From NCBI GenBank assembly GCA_949130485.1, contig OX422184.1, positions 15,536,405-15,600,404 of the forward strand: a DNA stretch of 64,000 nucleotides, read 5' to 3'. Source of the DNA: Agelas oroides. Lineage: Eukaryota; Porifera; Demospongiae; Agelasida; Agelasidae. A program made the position numbers and the translations under genes. The notes under the pieces are model-generated. The model did not search any database, was not told the DNA's origin, and was given only the letters and a program-made list of their open reading frames with translations. The first letter of the stretch is position 1, and each line of letters starts with the position of its first letter. This document shows, in pieces, positions 21,169 to 32,894 of this stretch.

Positions 21169-24100
21169 GTAGATGTAGCGCTCTATCTGAAGAGCGAAGG
21201 CGTATCTGAAGACATTTGCAGTGAATTTGAAGGTGTGGTGCTACTTTTTGTATGCAATAATACGGAAAATAGACTGCACACGTGATAGATTGTTCGTGCA
21301 AATTATATCGAGAGAGCACTGACATTGAAAGATGGATTTGTGAGCGAATTTGGTTATACTTTTTTGTGTATAGGAAATTGTCTGTAAATGTATAAATTTT
21401 CATCTGTCCTGCAGATAATGAGATTGACGGTGAAGCTTTCTTGGACTTGTCTGAGAGTGATATTAAGTCCATGGTGTCAAAGCTAGGAGTTGTGAAGAAA
21501 CTTCTGCGACTTCAGAAGGTATGCTAGCATACTTCCGGCATGGCCTCATTCCTGGGCCTCCCCTGGTTTATTACTCTTCGTTTACGTTGACAATATCAAG
21601 CCAAACAAACTAGTTTCTTGTAGCCATTGCATAGATATTACATCATGGTTTGTTAGTCTCATGCCCAGACCCAGCCCTCTCACAAGGAAAGTGTCTAGTA
21701 GTCTATTCCCCAGCCCGCATGCGCCTCCCAGTGAGAAGCAGTCTAGTGAACGAAGTCAATTTCCTTGGGCTTATTCCCAAAAAGTGGTAGAAACCAATGA
21801 GATTGCGGAATCGGTAATTATTATGTAGCACTTCCCTTACAACAGTAATGTTAATCTCTGTTTAAGTATCCGTACTATTTTTTAGGTTTGGCATAAAAAA
21901 GTTTTGAAAGTTGATAGGTGACACTGTCACAGAAGTGTGCGCAAGCCCAAGAAATTAGACTTGGTTCACCATACCGTTTCTCCTCTGAGGAGGTTAGAAG
22001 CTAGTAGTTAGTGACACGAGCGGGGTATCAATTAGTGCTACGTGAATGATGTAATCATACGGACTGCCGTATAGCCCCATAGTGAAAGGTAAAATCGAAA
22101 CAGCTTTCATTTGTTTGGGACAAAATTTACTCAGTTGATACTGCCAGGTGAGCACTAGATTGACCATTATGATGCCCAAGAAACACTCAAATGCTTCGCA
22201 TGTAAGAGCAATAGTGGTCGATCTAGAGCTCACCTAGCAGTATCAACTGAGTGAGTTTCATCCCAAACAAACAAAAGCTGTTTGTGTAACTCGATTTCAC
22301 CTTTCACTATAAGCTTCCATGGCAGTCTGTATGTTATGTCATTCACATACACGTAGCACTAATTGCTACCTCCCCTAGCCTGGTTCCCAGGCCCCACCCA
22401 GCTTTCTGTCGCTTGCAGTATGGAAAAGCGGGAAAGGGCCTGGTATCTTTTCTCATGTGAGTGACGTCAGGATAGAAAGGATGGTAGAAAGGGTTTAATT
22501 GTGCGTGGGCGCACTAGGCCCAGAACCGCAAAAAGAGCCAAGGTACCAGGTAACTTACCACTTGTATCTAGCTAGCGGGAGGCGACTGTCGAACACACCA
22601 AGCATTGAGTGTATAGTCAGTTGAACAATACGCGAAATGCAGCTGTTCTGTAAATGTTTGGCCATTTTCCGATTATATCTTGCTCACGTGAGAAAAGATA
22701 CCAGGCTCTCCCTGCTTTTCCATACTGCAAGCGACGGAAAGCTGGGCAGGGCCTGGGAACGAGGCTATACCTCCCCCGTATCACTAATTACTCGCTTCCA
22801 ACCTCCTCTGGTTTCTCCTCTGAGAGGGTGGCATCTGGGGACCAGAGGAGGTCGGACACAGTTGAACTTTACTAATTAAAAAGGCCGGGTCATCACTAAT
22901 TGATGTTGGATATTGCAAGGTAGAAAGTTTTTTTAGCTTTTTCTATGACTGTACCCAGCTATAACTGGGGTCCCTCTCCATAAAAGTCCTGAGAGCTAGT
23001 CTGTTGAGATACGAAAGATCAGTTAGTGATGACCTGGCCTTTTTAATTAGTAAAGTTCAACTGTGTCTGACCTCCTCTGTCTGGGGACAAGACTGGCAAG
23101 CCTAAATCCTGGGAAGTGTCCCAGCTGTGTAATTGTTAGTGTAGGATTACAAATTGGTCAGTGTTGAATAATGAATCTCATAACATCACTTGAGCAGTGT
23201 TCACACTTCTGCTTATTCCAATAAATGCCACTCTGCTATTTGCTCTACACTTCTGGAGCTAGCCCAAGGAGTTGGACTTGTGACACCAGACCCCTTCACC
23301 TCCCATGAGCTGGGTGGGATCTTCCGCAAGTGAACTCTTTGGGGATTTACTTGTACAACTCCTCTCATGTATTTTGCTTATACACTGAACTAACCAAGCT
23401 TTATACTATCTGGTTTATGAAATGCCTGCTGCAATAGGTCATTCTTTCTTTATCTTGTACTTCACAGAAAGTGTATGAAGCACCTGCAAGTAAAGCACCA
23501 GCAAGTCCCGTTTTTGCCCAGAGCACAGCTAGCTCTCTGCGCAGTTCCAGTGAGCGGGAAATTGTCTCCCCATTTTCGCCACACTCACCTATGTTCTCCC
23601 CTCCAAGTTTCAGTGACTATGATGACGCATCATCTGTGGCGTCATCATCGTCAACAGTAAGTAAGCAAAAGTTCTCTATCCCCGACTCTTGGCCCCCATC
23701 TATCATGGCCTGCATACAACAGCCTACTGAGGAGGAAAGAAGGCGGGCTCTGACCCCACTTATTCGAAATGAAATTGTTCGAGTGGTTACAACACAAATG
23801 TTTTGTTATGACCCCAAACCGCGGAAGGACTTCTGCACTTTGGTAGCCAAGAAGCTAGTAGCGAAGTATCCCTTTATGAAGGACACAGGGGAGAGAGTCT
23901 CTGGCTATGTAAGTTAGTTACAATTGTGTGTATGTGTGTATCTTGTGATGAAATGTCTAATGTCTCATATAATGTACCTAAAGCATCAAAACTGTTGGCA
24001 TGAGGTTGCAACTTCTTCATAACTTTATAGGGATCATGGGAGAAAAAGATTATCGAGAAAGTGCACAACCTAAAAGCTCGGACAAAGAGACCTTCTGATG

Positions 24101-27100
24101 GGGAAGGTACCCCAAAAGCAAAGCGTGGAAGGCCCAAGGTGTCGCTGGTGCTAACACGTTATCCTCCCATGAGAGATTTTGGAGATGACGATATAGCTGT
24201 GGAAAGAAATGTCCAGCAACTGAAGAAGGAACTTGATAAGGATAAGCCACGTAAAGAAATAGTTTTATCGTTGACTCGCCAAACATACTCTGCCCGTCGC
24301 ACTACAATCTTGTCGGAGAGTGATGTCAGTGTCCATTGCCTTCTCCAACAATTTAACGAGCTAAAAAAGCCATATGTGGTGAGTGCAGCTACATGTTTGT
24401 ACGAATGCTGAGTTTGGCAACACCAATATTTTTTAGTACTAATCTCAACTGGCTTGTTAGTCAGCCTTGAAACCGGGTGGGGAATGGGTCTATATCCAGA
24501 TATTTGTAGGTGTGCATGGAAACATGTACTCTTGAAGCAACTTACTGTTACAATAAGCATAGTTAATGGGTTATAACCCTAGTACTTTTCATTACCTCTA
24601 GCTTCAACAGGAAATTGACCAAGTCCTGGAAAGAAAAGGCGTTTTAAAAACAGCCATGCAGGACTGGGCAACCAAATGGGTTCCAGCTATTCTGGAGTAT
24701 TCCAGATCATCCGCTGGAAAACTTGCTGCAGTTGTCCTGCAGGCTGAGAAGGATTATGAAGGTAATTTAATGAGCTGATATAGGCAATGAAATGTGTTAG
24801 CCAAAGATTGTCCAACCTCATAATTTGGTGAAACAGCCAAGATTTATACTGCGATGAATGTGCTTGTGGATCTTATTGCCTGCAGGTGATGACTTGAAGG
24901 ACGAAAAGGTGGCTTTGATTGTATTGTGCAAGGCTCTTTCGAGGAAAGGGAATGATAATGCCATCCTATACATCTACCAGGAGTGCAAGGTGAAGTATCT
25001 TTCACAGTATTTGAGATGTTGCCTTATAACCTCGATCCCAGGCCTCCCCCATTTTGTCCAGTATGACACACGAAAAATGGGGAAGGCCTGGGAACACTTA
25101 TCACTTGATGTTATACATGAGTGGACATGGGGTGGACGTAGGGGCGGCAGTGCCTAACTACAAATTCATGTGCAATAAACCGTAGAGCGAGTTTCTTACT
25201 GTTTAAGGTTACGGGTACAAGTTCATGAATAAAATTAGTATGTCAAAAACTTGCCTGTACAACTTTTCCTACAAAAAAGCTACTGGATATTTACAACAAC
25301 CAGTCACTACAGAGGGCATTCGGCTATAGTTCAGCATAACACTAACTTTGCTACAGTACACTGTCAAGTGACAGTAGGCGGGTGCTCAGTGGAGTACGAG
25401 TACAAACTTCTACGTCAGTTCGCTCGCGTTGTTGCACACAGAATGCCGGATACCAGCGTTTTATCTATTGTAGACATCGTTGCAGGGCCACACGAAGCGT
25501 TTTTGAAAGAAAAATTTTCCAGTTCGCAGTAGTTTGTTTTCAAAGTTTGTGGGTACCCGTTTTTCGAGCATCCAGCAGCCTTTCAGCCACTGCCTCTCTG
25601 TTCTGTTACGAGATATGAGCAAAAACACTTCGTGTGGCCCTGCAGTGAGTTGCTCTGGCTCTGTTTAAGTCATAAATAGCACCTAGTTCCTCCTACCATC
25701 GTAGTAAACTGACGTAGAAGTTTGTACTCGTACTACACCGAGCAGCCGCCTACTGTCACTTGACTGTGTACTGTAGCAAAGTTAGTGCTATGCTAAACTA
25801 TAGCCGAATGCCCTCTGTAGCGACTGGCTGTTGTAAAAATCCGGTAGCTTTTTGGTAGGAAATGTTATACAGGCAAGTTTGTGACATACTAATTTTATTC
25901 ATGAGCATGTACCCGTAACCTTAAGTCAAGTACTCTCGATCTCGCAAACATCTGGGGTCCTACCTATCGATGGAGTGTTCACGGATGAAGACTAGTACGT
26001 TATTTGAATGTGGACCCCTCCCCTCTATGTCCACCTGACATCATTCATGTGATAAGTGTTCCCAGGCCTTCCCCGTCTATCACCGCTCTTCCGCTTCTGT
26101 GTATTATACTAAGCACAAACCGAAGATCAGTCTCGTCTACCGTGGTGAAATTGCAATTATCGAAATACGGAAACACAATTACCATTCTTGTGGCATGGTA
26201 GTTTTTCTCCATCACTGGTCTTTCAGGATGTGTTTATAGATGTGGAAACCTTTCAAGCCCTTACTGTACATTGAAGCAACAAACCTTCTTACAAACTTCA
26301 TCGGTATTTTGTCATGTGCACAGACATATCACAGCCACAAAATCGCAAAATAAAATTTGCATAATGATATTGAAAGGCCATTTTGCATGGTGTTGCATAC
26401 ATTTCCGAACCTACAGTGTGCTGTGCTTCCTCTCCACTTAAAATGTTACTGTAAATGGTTTGATTATGCTCACTGATATTAATATTCATGTGCATGCATG
26501 TGGCAACCTAGTGTCTAATTTCATTGAACTCTGGCATGGAAGATTGATAAAATAGGGCCAACTCACAGACCTTACAGTGGAGTCTACATAATTTCCTTGT
26601 CTAGGTTTACCATGAAAAGTATGTACCGTAAGCTCCCGAAAATACTCCCCCCATTTTTGCACATACTTTGAGGCAAAAGTGGGGAGGGGGCGTTTGCTCG
26701 AATATTCATTTAGTCTCATGCATATGCCCCCCACCCCACCCAGTTCCTCGCAATGTTACGAGCAAGGTCAACATTACGAGGACTGCTGCGGCTTTCTCGA
26801 AGAACAGCAGCTTCGCTGAACTTGTACTGCGGGTAATCAGTGGCAGTTGTGTTGATACTAAGCCGAGAGGCAACTTGCATCGTCAGTAGTGACAGGGGAC
26901 GACCCCGCGTTAGTTTGTACTGCGAGCATTTAAAACCTAAGTGGTGGCCAGCAAACGAGACTGTAGTGATTTCGTGTGTACACACTCGACGACGGAGCTA
27001 AACCAAAAGCTCACTAAAAGCATGCCCAGATCTAGAGGATGCTCGCTAGGGGGCGTTTACACGAGGAAAATACCTGTGCAGGGAGGAGGGCGTTTGCTCG

Positions 27101-28127
27101 AAGGGAGTGTATTTTCGGGAGCTTACGGTACTATAAAACTACTGATGTTAGTGGCTACTTAGCATTTTTGGTTCATTGACATATTGGTGGAGTTTATACA
27201 CTATTTTTGTGCACACTCAATATAGACAGGTAAGCTTTCTTAGTATTTCTTACTGTCCTCTCACTAACATTACAGTACAGGTCACAGGTAAGGTAACACA
27301 CAAGCGTGTGACCCGCGAGTTAGTAGTCGCGCACACGCGAGTGCTTGCTCCACCCGCGTGAGTCTCTACCCCCGCACTCGGCCCGCGTGAGTTAACATTT
27401 GCCGACGGCAGTCAGCACGTTAACTCGCTAGACTGGCTAGCAAAGACAAATGTAGAAATTACTTCAATTCGGTAATCGGAATGAATAAAATCGCGATATA
27501 ACCATCACACCGGTTAACCGATTATACGCGAGATTAAATGGAATGCAATTAACCTCAAACGCGGAAATAGGGCCGTGATAACGCTTAGCCGTATCCGTGA
27601 CGCCAATTGGCGTCTATCGCATTTCGTGACTTATGTGCGTATGACGCCAGTTGGCGTCTACCGCGTATAATCAGTTAATTGCCCATTCCTAGACTACGGT
27701 ATTAGATCAAAGGCCTAGATGGAAAGAGCATGCATGGTTGTATTTGTTACTGTTGTTATTGTTGTTGTTGCCATTGTACTTGTTATTCTATTCTCCTCAG
27801 ATGACAGATGACCCCATTGAGGTGGCGCTAAGTGATCCAAAGCGGTCTGCTCCAAGGGTAGCCTGTTTCCCTGGAGAACAGTGCCAATACTTCCTATATG
27901 TTGAAAGCGAGGTTTTATGTGAAGTTACCTCTTTTGCACATGCTTTAATGCTGTGGTTTGTATCACACTATGTGTTCAATCTTGAGTACTGTACCAAAGC
28001 TAAGGAAGTTGCTCTCTTTTTCCAAGAGTTTATCTTCAAGCTGCCTGCCACCAGTGGCATGAAGAGGCACAAGACAGCTACATATCTGACAGTGACAACT
28101 GACATTCAGAACTGCTTGGTAGATTAA
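21118..28127 (+). CDS. SAM-domain protein, SAMD3-like, seven exons
   Basis: Exons: 21118-21232, 21415-21518, 23468-23908, 24031-24378, 24602-24761, 24886-24989 and 27801-28127. All introns are GT-AG, all phases agree, and the total is 532 residues. Residues 1-73 form a SAM domain (DPVDVALYLKSEGVSEDIC... then DNEIDGEAFLDLSESDI). A Ser/Pro-rich linker follows. A conserved region begins near residue 140 (IPDSWPPSIMACIQQPTEEE, then FCYDPKPRKDFCTLVAKKL). An AT-hook-like KRGRPK lies around 251-256. The last exon (residues 425-532) carries the signature SAPRVACFPGEQCQYFLYVE and ALMLWFVSHYVFNLEYC. This arrangement matches my recollection of SAMD3-like proteins, which are multicopy in fish and invertebrates with no clear biochemical role. 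The AT hook suggests DNA contact (inference). Introns 2 and 6 are loaded with foldback elements that leave splice sites intact. Confidence 0.85.
22022..22370. mobile_element. foldback element in SAM intron 2
   Basis: Arms of about 140 bp at 22022-22165 and 22225-22370 are inverted copies (tips GGTATCAATTAGTGCTACG and its near-complement). The right arm abuts the TSD of the next element. Confidence 0.65.
22376..22767. mobile_element. TAGCCTCG-family element with 80-bp TIRs and 9-bp TSD
   Basis: Inverted repeats of about 80 bp begin TAGCCTGGTTCCCAGGCC. A perfect 9-bp TSD TACCTCCCC flanks it (22367-22375 and 22768-22776). Long TIRs and a 9-bp TSD suggest a Mutator-like (MULE) non-autonomous element. 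Each TIR contains TCGCTTGCAGTATGG, also found at the centre of the tiny hairpin 5458-5530. Confidence 0.85.
22847..23085. repeat. inverted repeat pair in SAM intron 2
   Basis: A block of about 60 bp around GTTGAACTTTACTAATTAAA at 22847-22905 recurs inverted at 23010-23080. Limits and TSD not resolved because neighbouring repeats overlap. Confidence 0.6.
25207..25920. mobile_element. TTAA-flanked foldback element in SAM intron 6 (714 bp)
   Basis: The ends GGTTACGGGTAC and GTACCCGTAACC are perfect inverted repeats, each followed outward by TTAA (25203-25206 and 25921-25924). This target site is typical of piggyBac/Kolobok-type insertion. Arms of more than 200 bp are inverted copies. Just inside them GGGCCACACGAAG-like sequences form a second inverted pair. 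A short plus ORF (25251-25532) lies within an arm and shows no motif. Confidence 0.85.
26626..27128. mobile_element. TA-flanked inverted-repeat element in SAM intron 6 (503 bp)
   Basis: Terminal repeats CCGTAAGCTCCCGAAAATAC and its complement are flanked by TA on both sides (26624-26625, 27129-27130). The CCGTA tip is shared with the element at 18927-19739, suggesting one TA-targeting family. No transposase. Confidence 0.8.
27599..27658. repeat. two 16-bp palindromes, 44 bp apart
   Basis: GACGCCAATTGGCGTC (27599-27614) is a perfect palindrome. GACGCCAGTTGGCGTC (27643-27658) is the same with one change. They lie in an unusually CpG-rich part of SAM intron 6 (27290-27680). Confidence 0.75.
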
Positions 28128-29245
28128 ACATCAGTCAGCCGTTGTTGTGTTTTGAGACAAATATGCATAATCACATCTTTTTTTTCACTGGCATAATTAT
28201 GTATTATAACATTTGGTGGATTAAAATCACCAGTGTTATTTTGTGTTTTGGGAGAGCCATGCAAACCTTTTTCCATTAATTGCATGTTCACCTAGATCAA
28301 TTACTGCAGAGCAATTTGCCACTGTACATCATGCAGTCACAGGGATAACAAATGCACCTTAATAGTATAGTATAGTGTTTGCTTGCTTGCCAGGTTTTTT
28401 GGAGGAAAATTTGCTCTTTTCACTGGAATAACCTGGGTGTTTTAGTCTTGCCTTTCAATGGTTGAGCTGCATGCATGTTGTAACCAGACCCATTTTCAAA
28501 CTGTCAGGGACCTTTTACAGACAATATAAGTTCTTTTATTTATTACAAATATTTTCCCTTTCAATGACATAAATAATGGTGTTTCAACTGAATTTAATGT
28601 TTATTAGGAAATATAATATAGTAAAAGTACATTATGTTTGTATTATTTTCAACAATAACAAAAGTAATATGCTTTTACCATGCTGAGTGTTCTTATTATA
28701 AATATATAAATTTAGTTTAAACATTCTCAATAATTTTATCTTACTATAATATTTAGTTGAAACATTGTATATATTAATATTATTTTAAACTATAAAATAG
28801 TTTCCTTTCACTGTAATACCTTGTTTAAACTTTTGTCATTGATGTTATTTTTAGCTATATATAACATGTACTTTTACTATACTACATTTAGTTATTATAA
28901 ATGTAAAAAATTTTGGTTGAAACACCTTCATTTATTAATGTTCTTTTTTCTACAATTTAAAGTGGTATTACTAACCATTATTATGGTCGCCTCAGTTTCA
29001 ATTGATTCAACCTTAAAATATATATTATTCTAACCTCTTCATTTTTGTAGTGTATGCACACCAGTAAACTCTCTAGCCTATTCACACCCACTAAATGAAT
29101 ACTAGCTGTAGTTAGCGCTGCTCATTCCACAGCCTTTTACATAAAGACAATCCATATCTGCCATGTTCAGCAGCAATAAAATTTCACAACATAACTTACT
29201 CCAACAGACCCAGCTCATGCACTCGACAGTTTCTGCATTCAAGAC
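28128..29245. other. 3' flank of SAM gene and AT-rich subterminal tract
   Basis: 28500-29040 is strongly AT-rich with recurring words such as TTTAGTTGAAACATT in both orientations. On the inverted strand the tract begins CACTACAAAAAT, as on the left side at 16355. No ORF beyond chance AT-rich frames. Confidence 0.6.
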
Positions 29246-29440
29246 TAGTCTCACAAGCCAGACCCTTTCCGTTCCACAGTGCAGATCGCTTTCAGTATCG
29301 GCACGCAGAGGAAGGCACTAAGAATCGTCATAAATGCTTTGAAGTGAAATTGTAAATCCAAACATCAAACTTCTTCCCTCTGTGTGCCGCATACTGAAAG
29401 CGATCGGTGCTGCGCAGAAAGGGTCTGGCTTGCAAGACTA
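29246..29440. mobile_element. TAGTCT-family element with 9-bp TSD (195 bp)
   Basis: Inverted ends TAGTCTCACAAGCCAGACCC and its near-complement. Perfect 9-bp TSD ATTCAAGAC at 29237-29245 and 29441-29449. The core matches a fragment near 16055-16115. Same superfamily as the TAGCCTCG elements by tip and TSD length (inference). Confidence 0.88.
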
Positions 29441-29607
29441 ATTCAAGACAGACCATATACCTGCCATTCTCAGCATAGCAACTACATCACAGCCACCCAC
29501 AACATAACTCACCCCCCATGCACATCAACATGCACTCCATACCCAGCACTACCCATCCCACTGCCTTCCACAACCCTCCTATGAACACAACTAACAAACA
29601 CAAAGCA

Positions 29608-29743
29608 TAGTTGGCAAAATGGCACAAGATGTAGGGATGGTGTGAAATTGTTGTGGTGTCATTCCCATCTAGTTTGGTTGGTTTTTGAGGGTTCCATCCC
29701 TACATGCACTTGTTTTCATTCAGAAAACTTTTTTGTGACTTGT
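29608..29743. repeat. right copy of perfect 136-bp inverted repeat
   Basis: Identical in reverse complement to 16219-16354. The outer limit GTGACTT(GT) is the same point at which the fragment at 46073-46140 stops, which argues that it is the true end of a mobile sequence. Flanking bases on the two sides do not form an obvious TSD. Confidence 0.95.
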
Positions 29744-31562
29744 AGTATCTATGACTGATTCCATTAGTGGGTGTAGCAAAGGCTACCATTACACTAATCA
29801 CTACAAAGTAACACCACTGTGATGTAATAAAGAAGACTAAACTTGAACTTTAGTTTCCATTTTGCGAAGTAGTGACAAAAGCAAACTGCAAAATTGTCCA
29901 AGTAGTTCATGAAAGGTCTTGAAAGCATACTTGATAAATGCACTCAGTTGGTTTGCCATTCTTAGCTTGCATCCGATAATGATCGAAATGATATTGTACA
30001 TTCTTGAGTTATACTACTTCTGCCAAATTTAGTGATTGGGATGGGATTATCATCGACTCCAGCATCATGTAATCAGTTGATTTACAGCCCTGTATAGTAG
30101 TTAATGTGAGGTGAAACAGATTGCTTTAACTATTTCCCAATTTTACTGCTTACAAACAGTCCTAGTTTCAGGCTTAGGTGGTTTTTCACTACTAGACTCA
30201 CTGTAGTTGCACACTGCTCCCCTAGATTGCTGGACCACAGTGCATGATGAGGAGGCAGGGAGAGAGAAGCAACCTTTGACCTCCAATGATGTGTATCCTT
30301 AGTAGTGCATGGCTATAAATAGTATAGTGTTTGTTATGGTACTCATGCAATATGATGTAAGTTGCCTCTTAAGAAAATCATTTGGCAACTTAATTAAGTT
30401 ACAGTTATGGCACAGTGCCAGGGATTTATGGCAGTAAACAGACTGAGTCCAAGGGCGTAGCCTGAAGACAAGGTTTGTTTACTACACCCACCTGTGGCCA
30501 GGCTTCTGACACTTCTGTAACTCTAAATGTCTAGAAATGACTCTAGTAATAATACTGTACAAAATATGTACTAATACCAAAGTAATGTTTCTAAATTGAA
30601 AAAAGGATTTCTGACTGCATGTCTTATATGGATGTCATTGTATGTACATACACTGATTCAGCATAACTGATGAGACAGGATTACCACTAAGTAGACAGTG
30701 TGGCAGCTAATCGTCCATGACTGAGGTCAACCAAGATCACAGTGCTGTGTGTAGGCAGGATACTTGTAGTTTAAGAAGTACTTGTTGACATATACCAGTG
30801 TTGCATGCATCATTTGTATTATCCCCATCCAAATTCAGTGCAAAATAAATGGGTATGGATGGAAACAGATTATGGGCAGCCATAACCATAGGGCAGATCC
30901 TTCAACATATGCACAAAAGACTTTTGCAAGTTCAGTGGTGAATTATATGCCTAGGGAGTGAAGAATAGGCATGCATACCACTTCAGCGTAGTTATCCAGC
31001 TAAGATTGGATTCTCAGATGAATGGTGCTCCATCCATTTTTTACCCCCTGACAAACACTGGAATTAATACATACATCTCGTTAAAAGGTGTAGGTTATGG
31101 TGGAAAAGTGAAACACAGCCAAAATTAATGTTTGTTTTAAACTGAGAGGCTGCAGGATTTCTGAACATCTTTCTAACACTTGTACTTCCCTTGATATATG
31201 TAGTTCAGCATAGGGAGCTTCATTCAGAGTAGATAAAGTCATGTGGTAGATTCCACACTTGTCTGACCCTCTACTTAGCTGGTTTTGTTTCGAGGCATTT
31301 CATCAGTCCTTTCGCTTGACTGCTGGCAGTATGACTCCACCACCGTGTTTAAGGATGCAGACAAGTGACAGTTAACTGAGTTAATCAAAGTGAGTCAAAA
31401 TCTTTCATCTTTTTTGACCGTATAATTTATTACAAGATTTTGTGCACGATTATATAGCTATGTGAGTTTTGGTCAGCAACCAGTACTCTAGCTACTACAG
31501 TGTGTATACCTATGTCATGCAATGTGAATGCCTACTTTCATCATGGTGACAGTTCAACTTCT
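29744..31562. other. intergenic, nothing gene-like seen
   Basis: Unique-looking DNA without long ORFs, repeats or RNA-gene signals. TTTATT at 31426-31431 is a plausible reversed AATAAA for the minus-strand small gene. Confidence 0.4.
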
Positions 31563-31766
31563 TCATTTTCCACCTTTTGGCTGAAACCGCTCATTGTTGG
31601 GGTTCAACTGATTAGCGTGGTTATCCAAGTCAACCTTAGATCCAGTACCAGAGTATCCACTTGTGTAACCCTGGTACTCACTGTGGTTGGGGTTGCACTG
31701 ATTAGCATGGTTGTCCAAGTCAGCCTTGGTCCCAGTGCCAGTGTACTTTCCACCCGTGTCAGACAT
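31563..31766 (-). CDS. 67-aa protein with two GTG(T/S)K-DLDNHANQ-NPN repeats
   Basis: From the ATG at 31766 the product starts MSDTGGKYTGTGTK and contains two copies of a ~29-residue unit: GTGTKADLDNHANQCNPN and GTGSKVDLDNHANQLNPN. It ends in a basic PKGGK. Repeat conservation at the protein level, a strong acceptor (CTGATTTCCACAG) one base before the ATG, a donor at the end of a likely 5' UTR exon (CACAAA|GTGAGTAAG, near 31925) and a TATA box at 32012-32019 together support a real gene. A reversed AATAAA lies about 130 bp past the stop. I have seen similar NPN-containing repeats in small animal proteins but cannot name the family or function. Divergent from the plus-strand gene starting at 32212. 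Confidence 0.6.
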   Translation of the reverse strand: MSDTGGKYTGTGTKADLDNHANQCNPNHSEYQGYTSGYSGTGSKVDLDNHANQLNPNNERFQPKGGK

Positions 31767-31984
31767 GCTGTGGAAATCAGAAGCACTCCGTACAGAGGTG
31801 TACATGCAGACCCTAGCTTTGGACCAAATTGGAGCCCACCCAAAACTGCAACAATAATGTCATTCTAGATTAGCTTTCTAGTTAATATATGAATTATCAC
31901 TGACAACACAAAGGGCTTACTCACTTTGTGTAGCTGAAAGTGCTGCTCAACTTGAACTGTCTTGACTCAAATAAAGATAGGTAC

Positions 31985-32165
31985 GTAAATTCAGTGTATA
32001 CGATATGCTAGTTATATACTAGCTATTGTCTTATCCGGAAGCTGCATGTAAGAGGAATTACCGGTAATAACCTCATATGGGAAATGTTATGATTACAGTG
32101 TCACGAGTTGATTGGCTGTTGCTATGCTATGAACCCACCCTTGTACGTTAGCGACTTATAAGGCA
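31985..32165. promoter_or_regulatory. divergent promoter region between two small genes
   Basis: For the minus gene, GTATATAA (32012-32019 read in reverse) is the TATA candidate. For the plus gene, an inverted CCAAT box (ATTGG, near 32111) and TTATAAGG (near 32157) are well spaced for a start at about 32185. The two predicted start sites are about 200 bp apart. Confidence 0.5.
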
Positions 32166-32211
32166 AAACCTGACCTCACCTGTTCTGCAAGCAGAATTGC
32201 ACCATATTTGC

Positions 32212-32667
32212 ATGGCCTTCCTCTACTCCTTCTCTAATGTGGTATGTGAGTGTACACTGTCTATATCAATAAAAGGCTATTGGAGCTATTGTTCATTGTA
32301 CGTACAGTTCCAGTAGTTAGTGCCATGTCAGAGTAGTGGTTGGGTACAGAGAGATTCTGGTTAACTCAATATCCTCTGTGGTAGAATTAGTTAGGTTTTT
32401 GGAAAACCATGGTGTGTTGTTGAACTGGCAGCATCTGCCACCATCCTCACAAACCTTATCATCCCAGAGCAGAGTATTTAGGACTAACAAATCAGTTCAT
32501 GATTAACTAGTTTCTCTCAGTTAGCGTACACAGCTACACGCACAAAATTGTCATTGTCCACAAAGGGAGATGGTGCCATTATAACATGGACATCAAAAAT
32601 GTTTGTGGATTTGTATACTGCTTCCAGTGGAGGGACCACTGTCATATATCCAGATGTGCTGCCATAA
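32212..32667 (+). CDS. tentative 58-aa two-exon small protein
   Basis: Exon 1 (32212-32241) encodes MAFLYSFSNV and ends at GTG|GTATGTGAG. Exon 2 starts after TTTCTCTCAG at 32521, in phase, and stops at 32665-32667 (…TVIYPDVLP). A TATA/CCAAT promoter precedes it and AATAAA follows at 32779-32784, so the transcript model is complete although short. No family recognised. The first residues are hydrophobic. The opposite strand is also open for about 54 codons over exon 2 (MALLVYG...), but it has an in-frame stop just upstream and no matching splice or promoter signals. Confidence 0.42.
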
Positions 32668-32894
32668 ACCAGGAGTGCCATGATCGAGTCAGATACAAAT
32701 TATCCTCATACAAATCATCGATACCTGGCCCTGGTGCTGTAAGCTTGTACCCTGCTATATTGAGAGCCACCAACACTGAATAAAGCACTTGCCCTACTAG
32801 AGAGTGTTTGTCCACATGCATGTTCTCCTTGCATCCATCCTAGACCTCCATGTTGCCAAGGTGTAGCAGGAATAGGAGCAGGAGTAGGAGCAAT

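Noticed and set aside
25251..25532. ORF inside SAM intron 6
   Set aside because: Falls within an arm of the TTAA foldback element; no motif.
32525..32670. Minus-strand ORF MALLVYG... opposite the 58-aa gene
   Set aside because: In-frame stop just upstream, no acceptor or TATA on that strand; the plus-strand model has promoter, splice sites and AATAAA.
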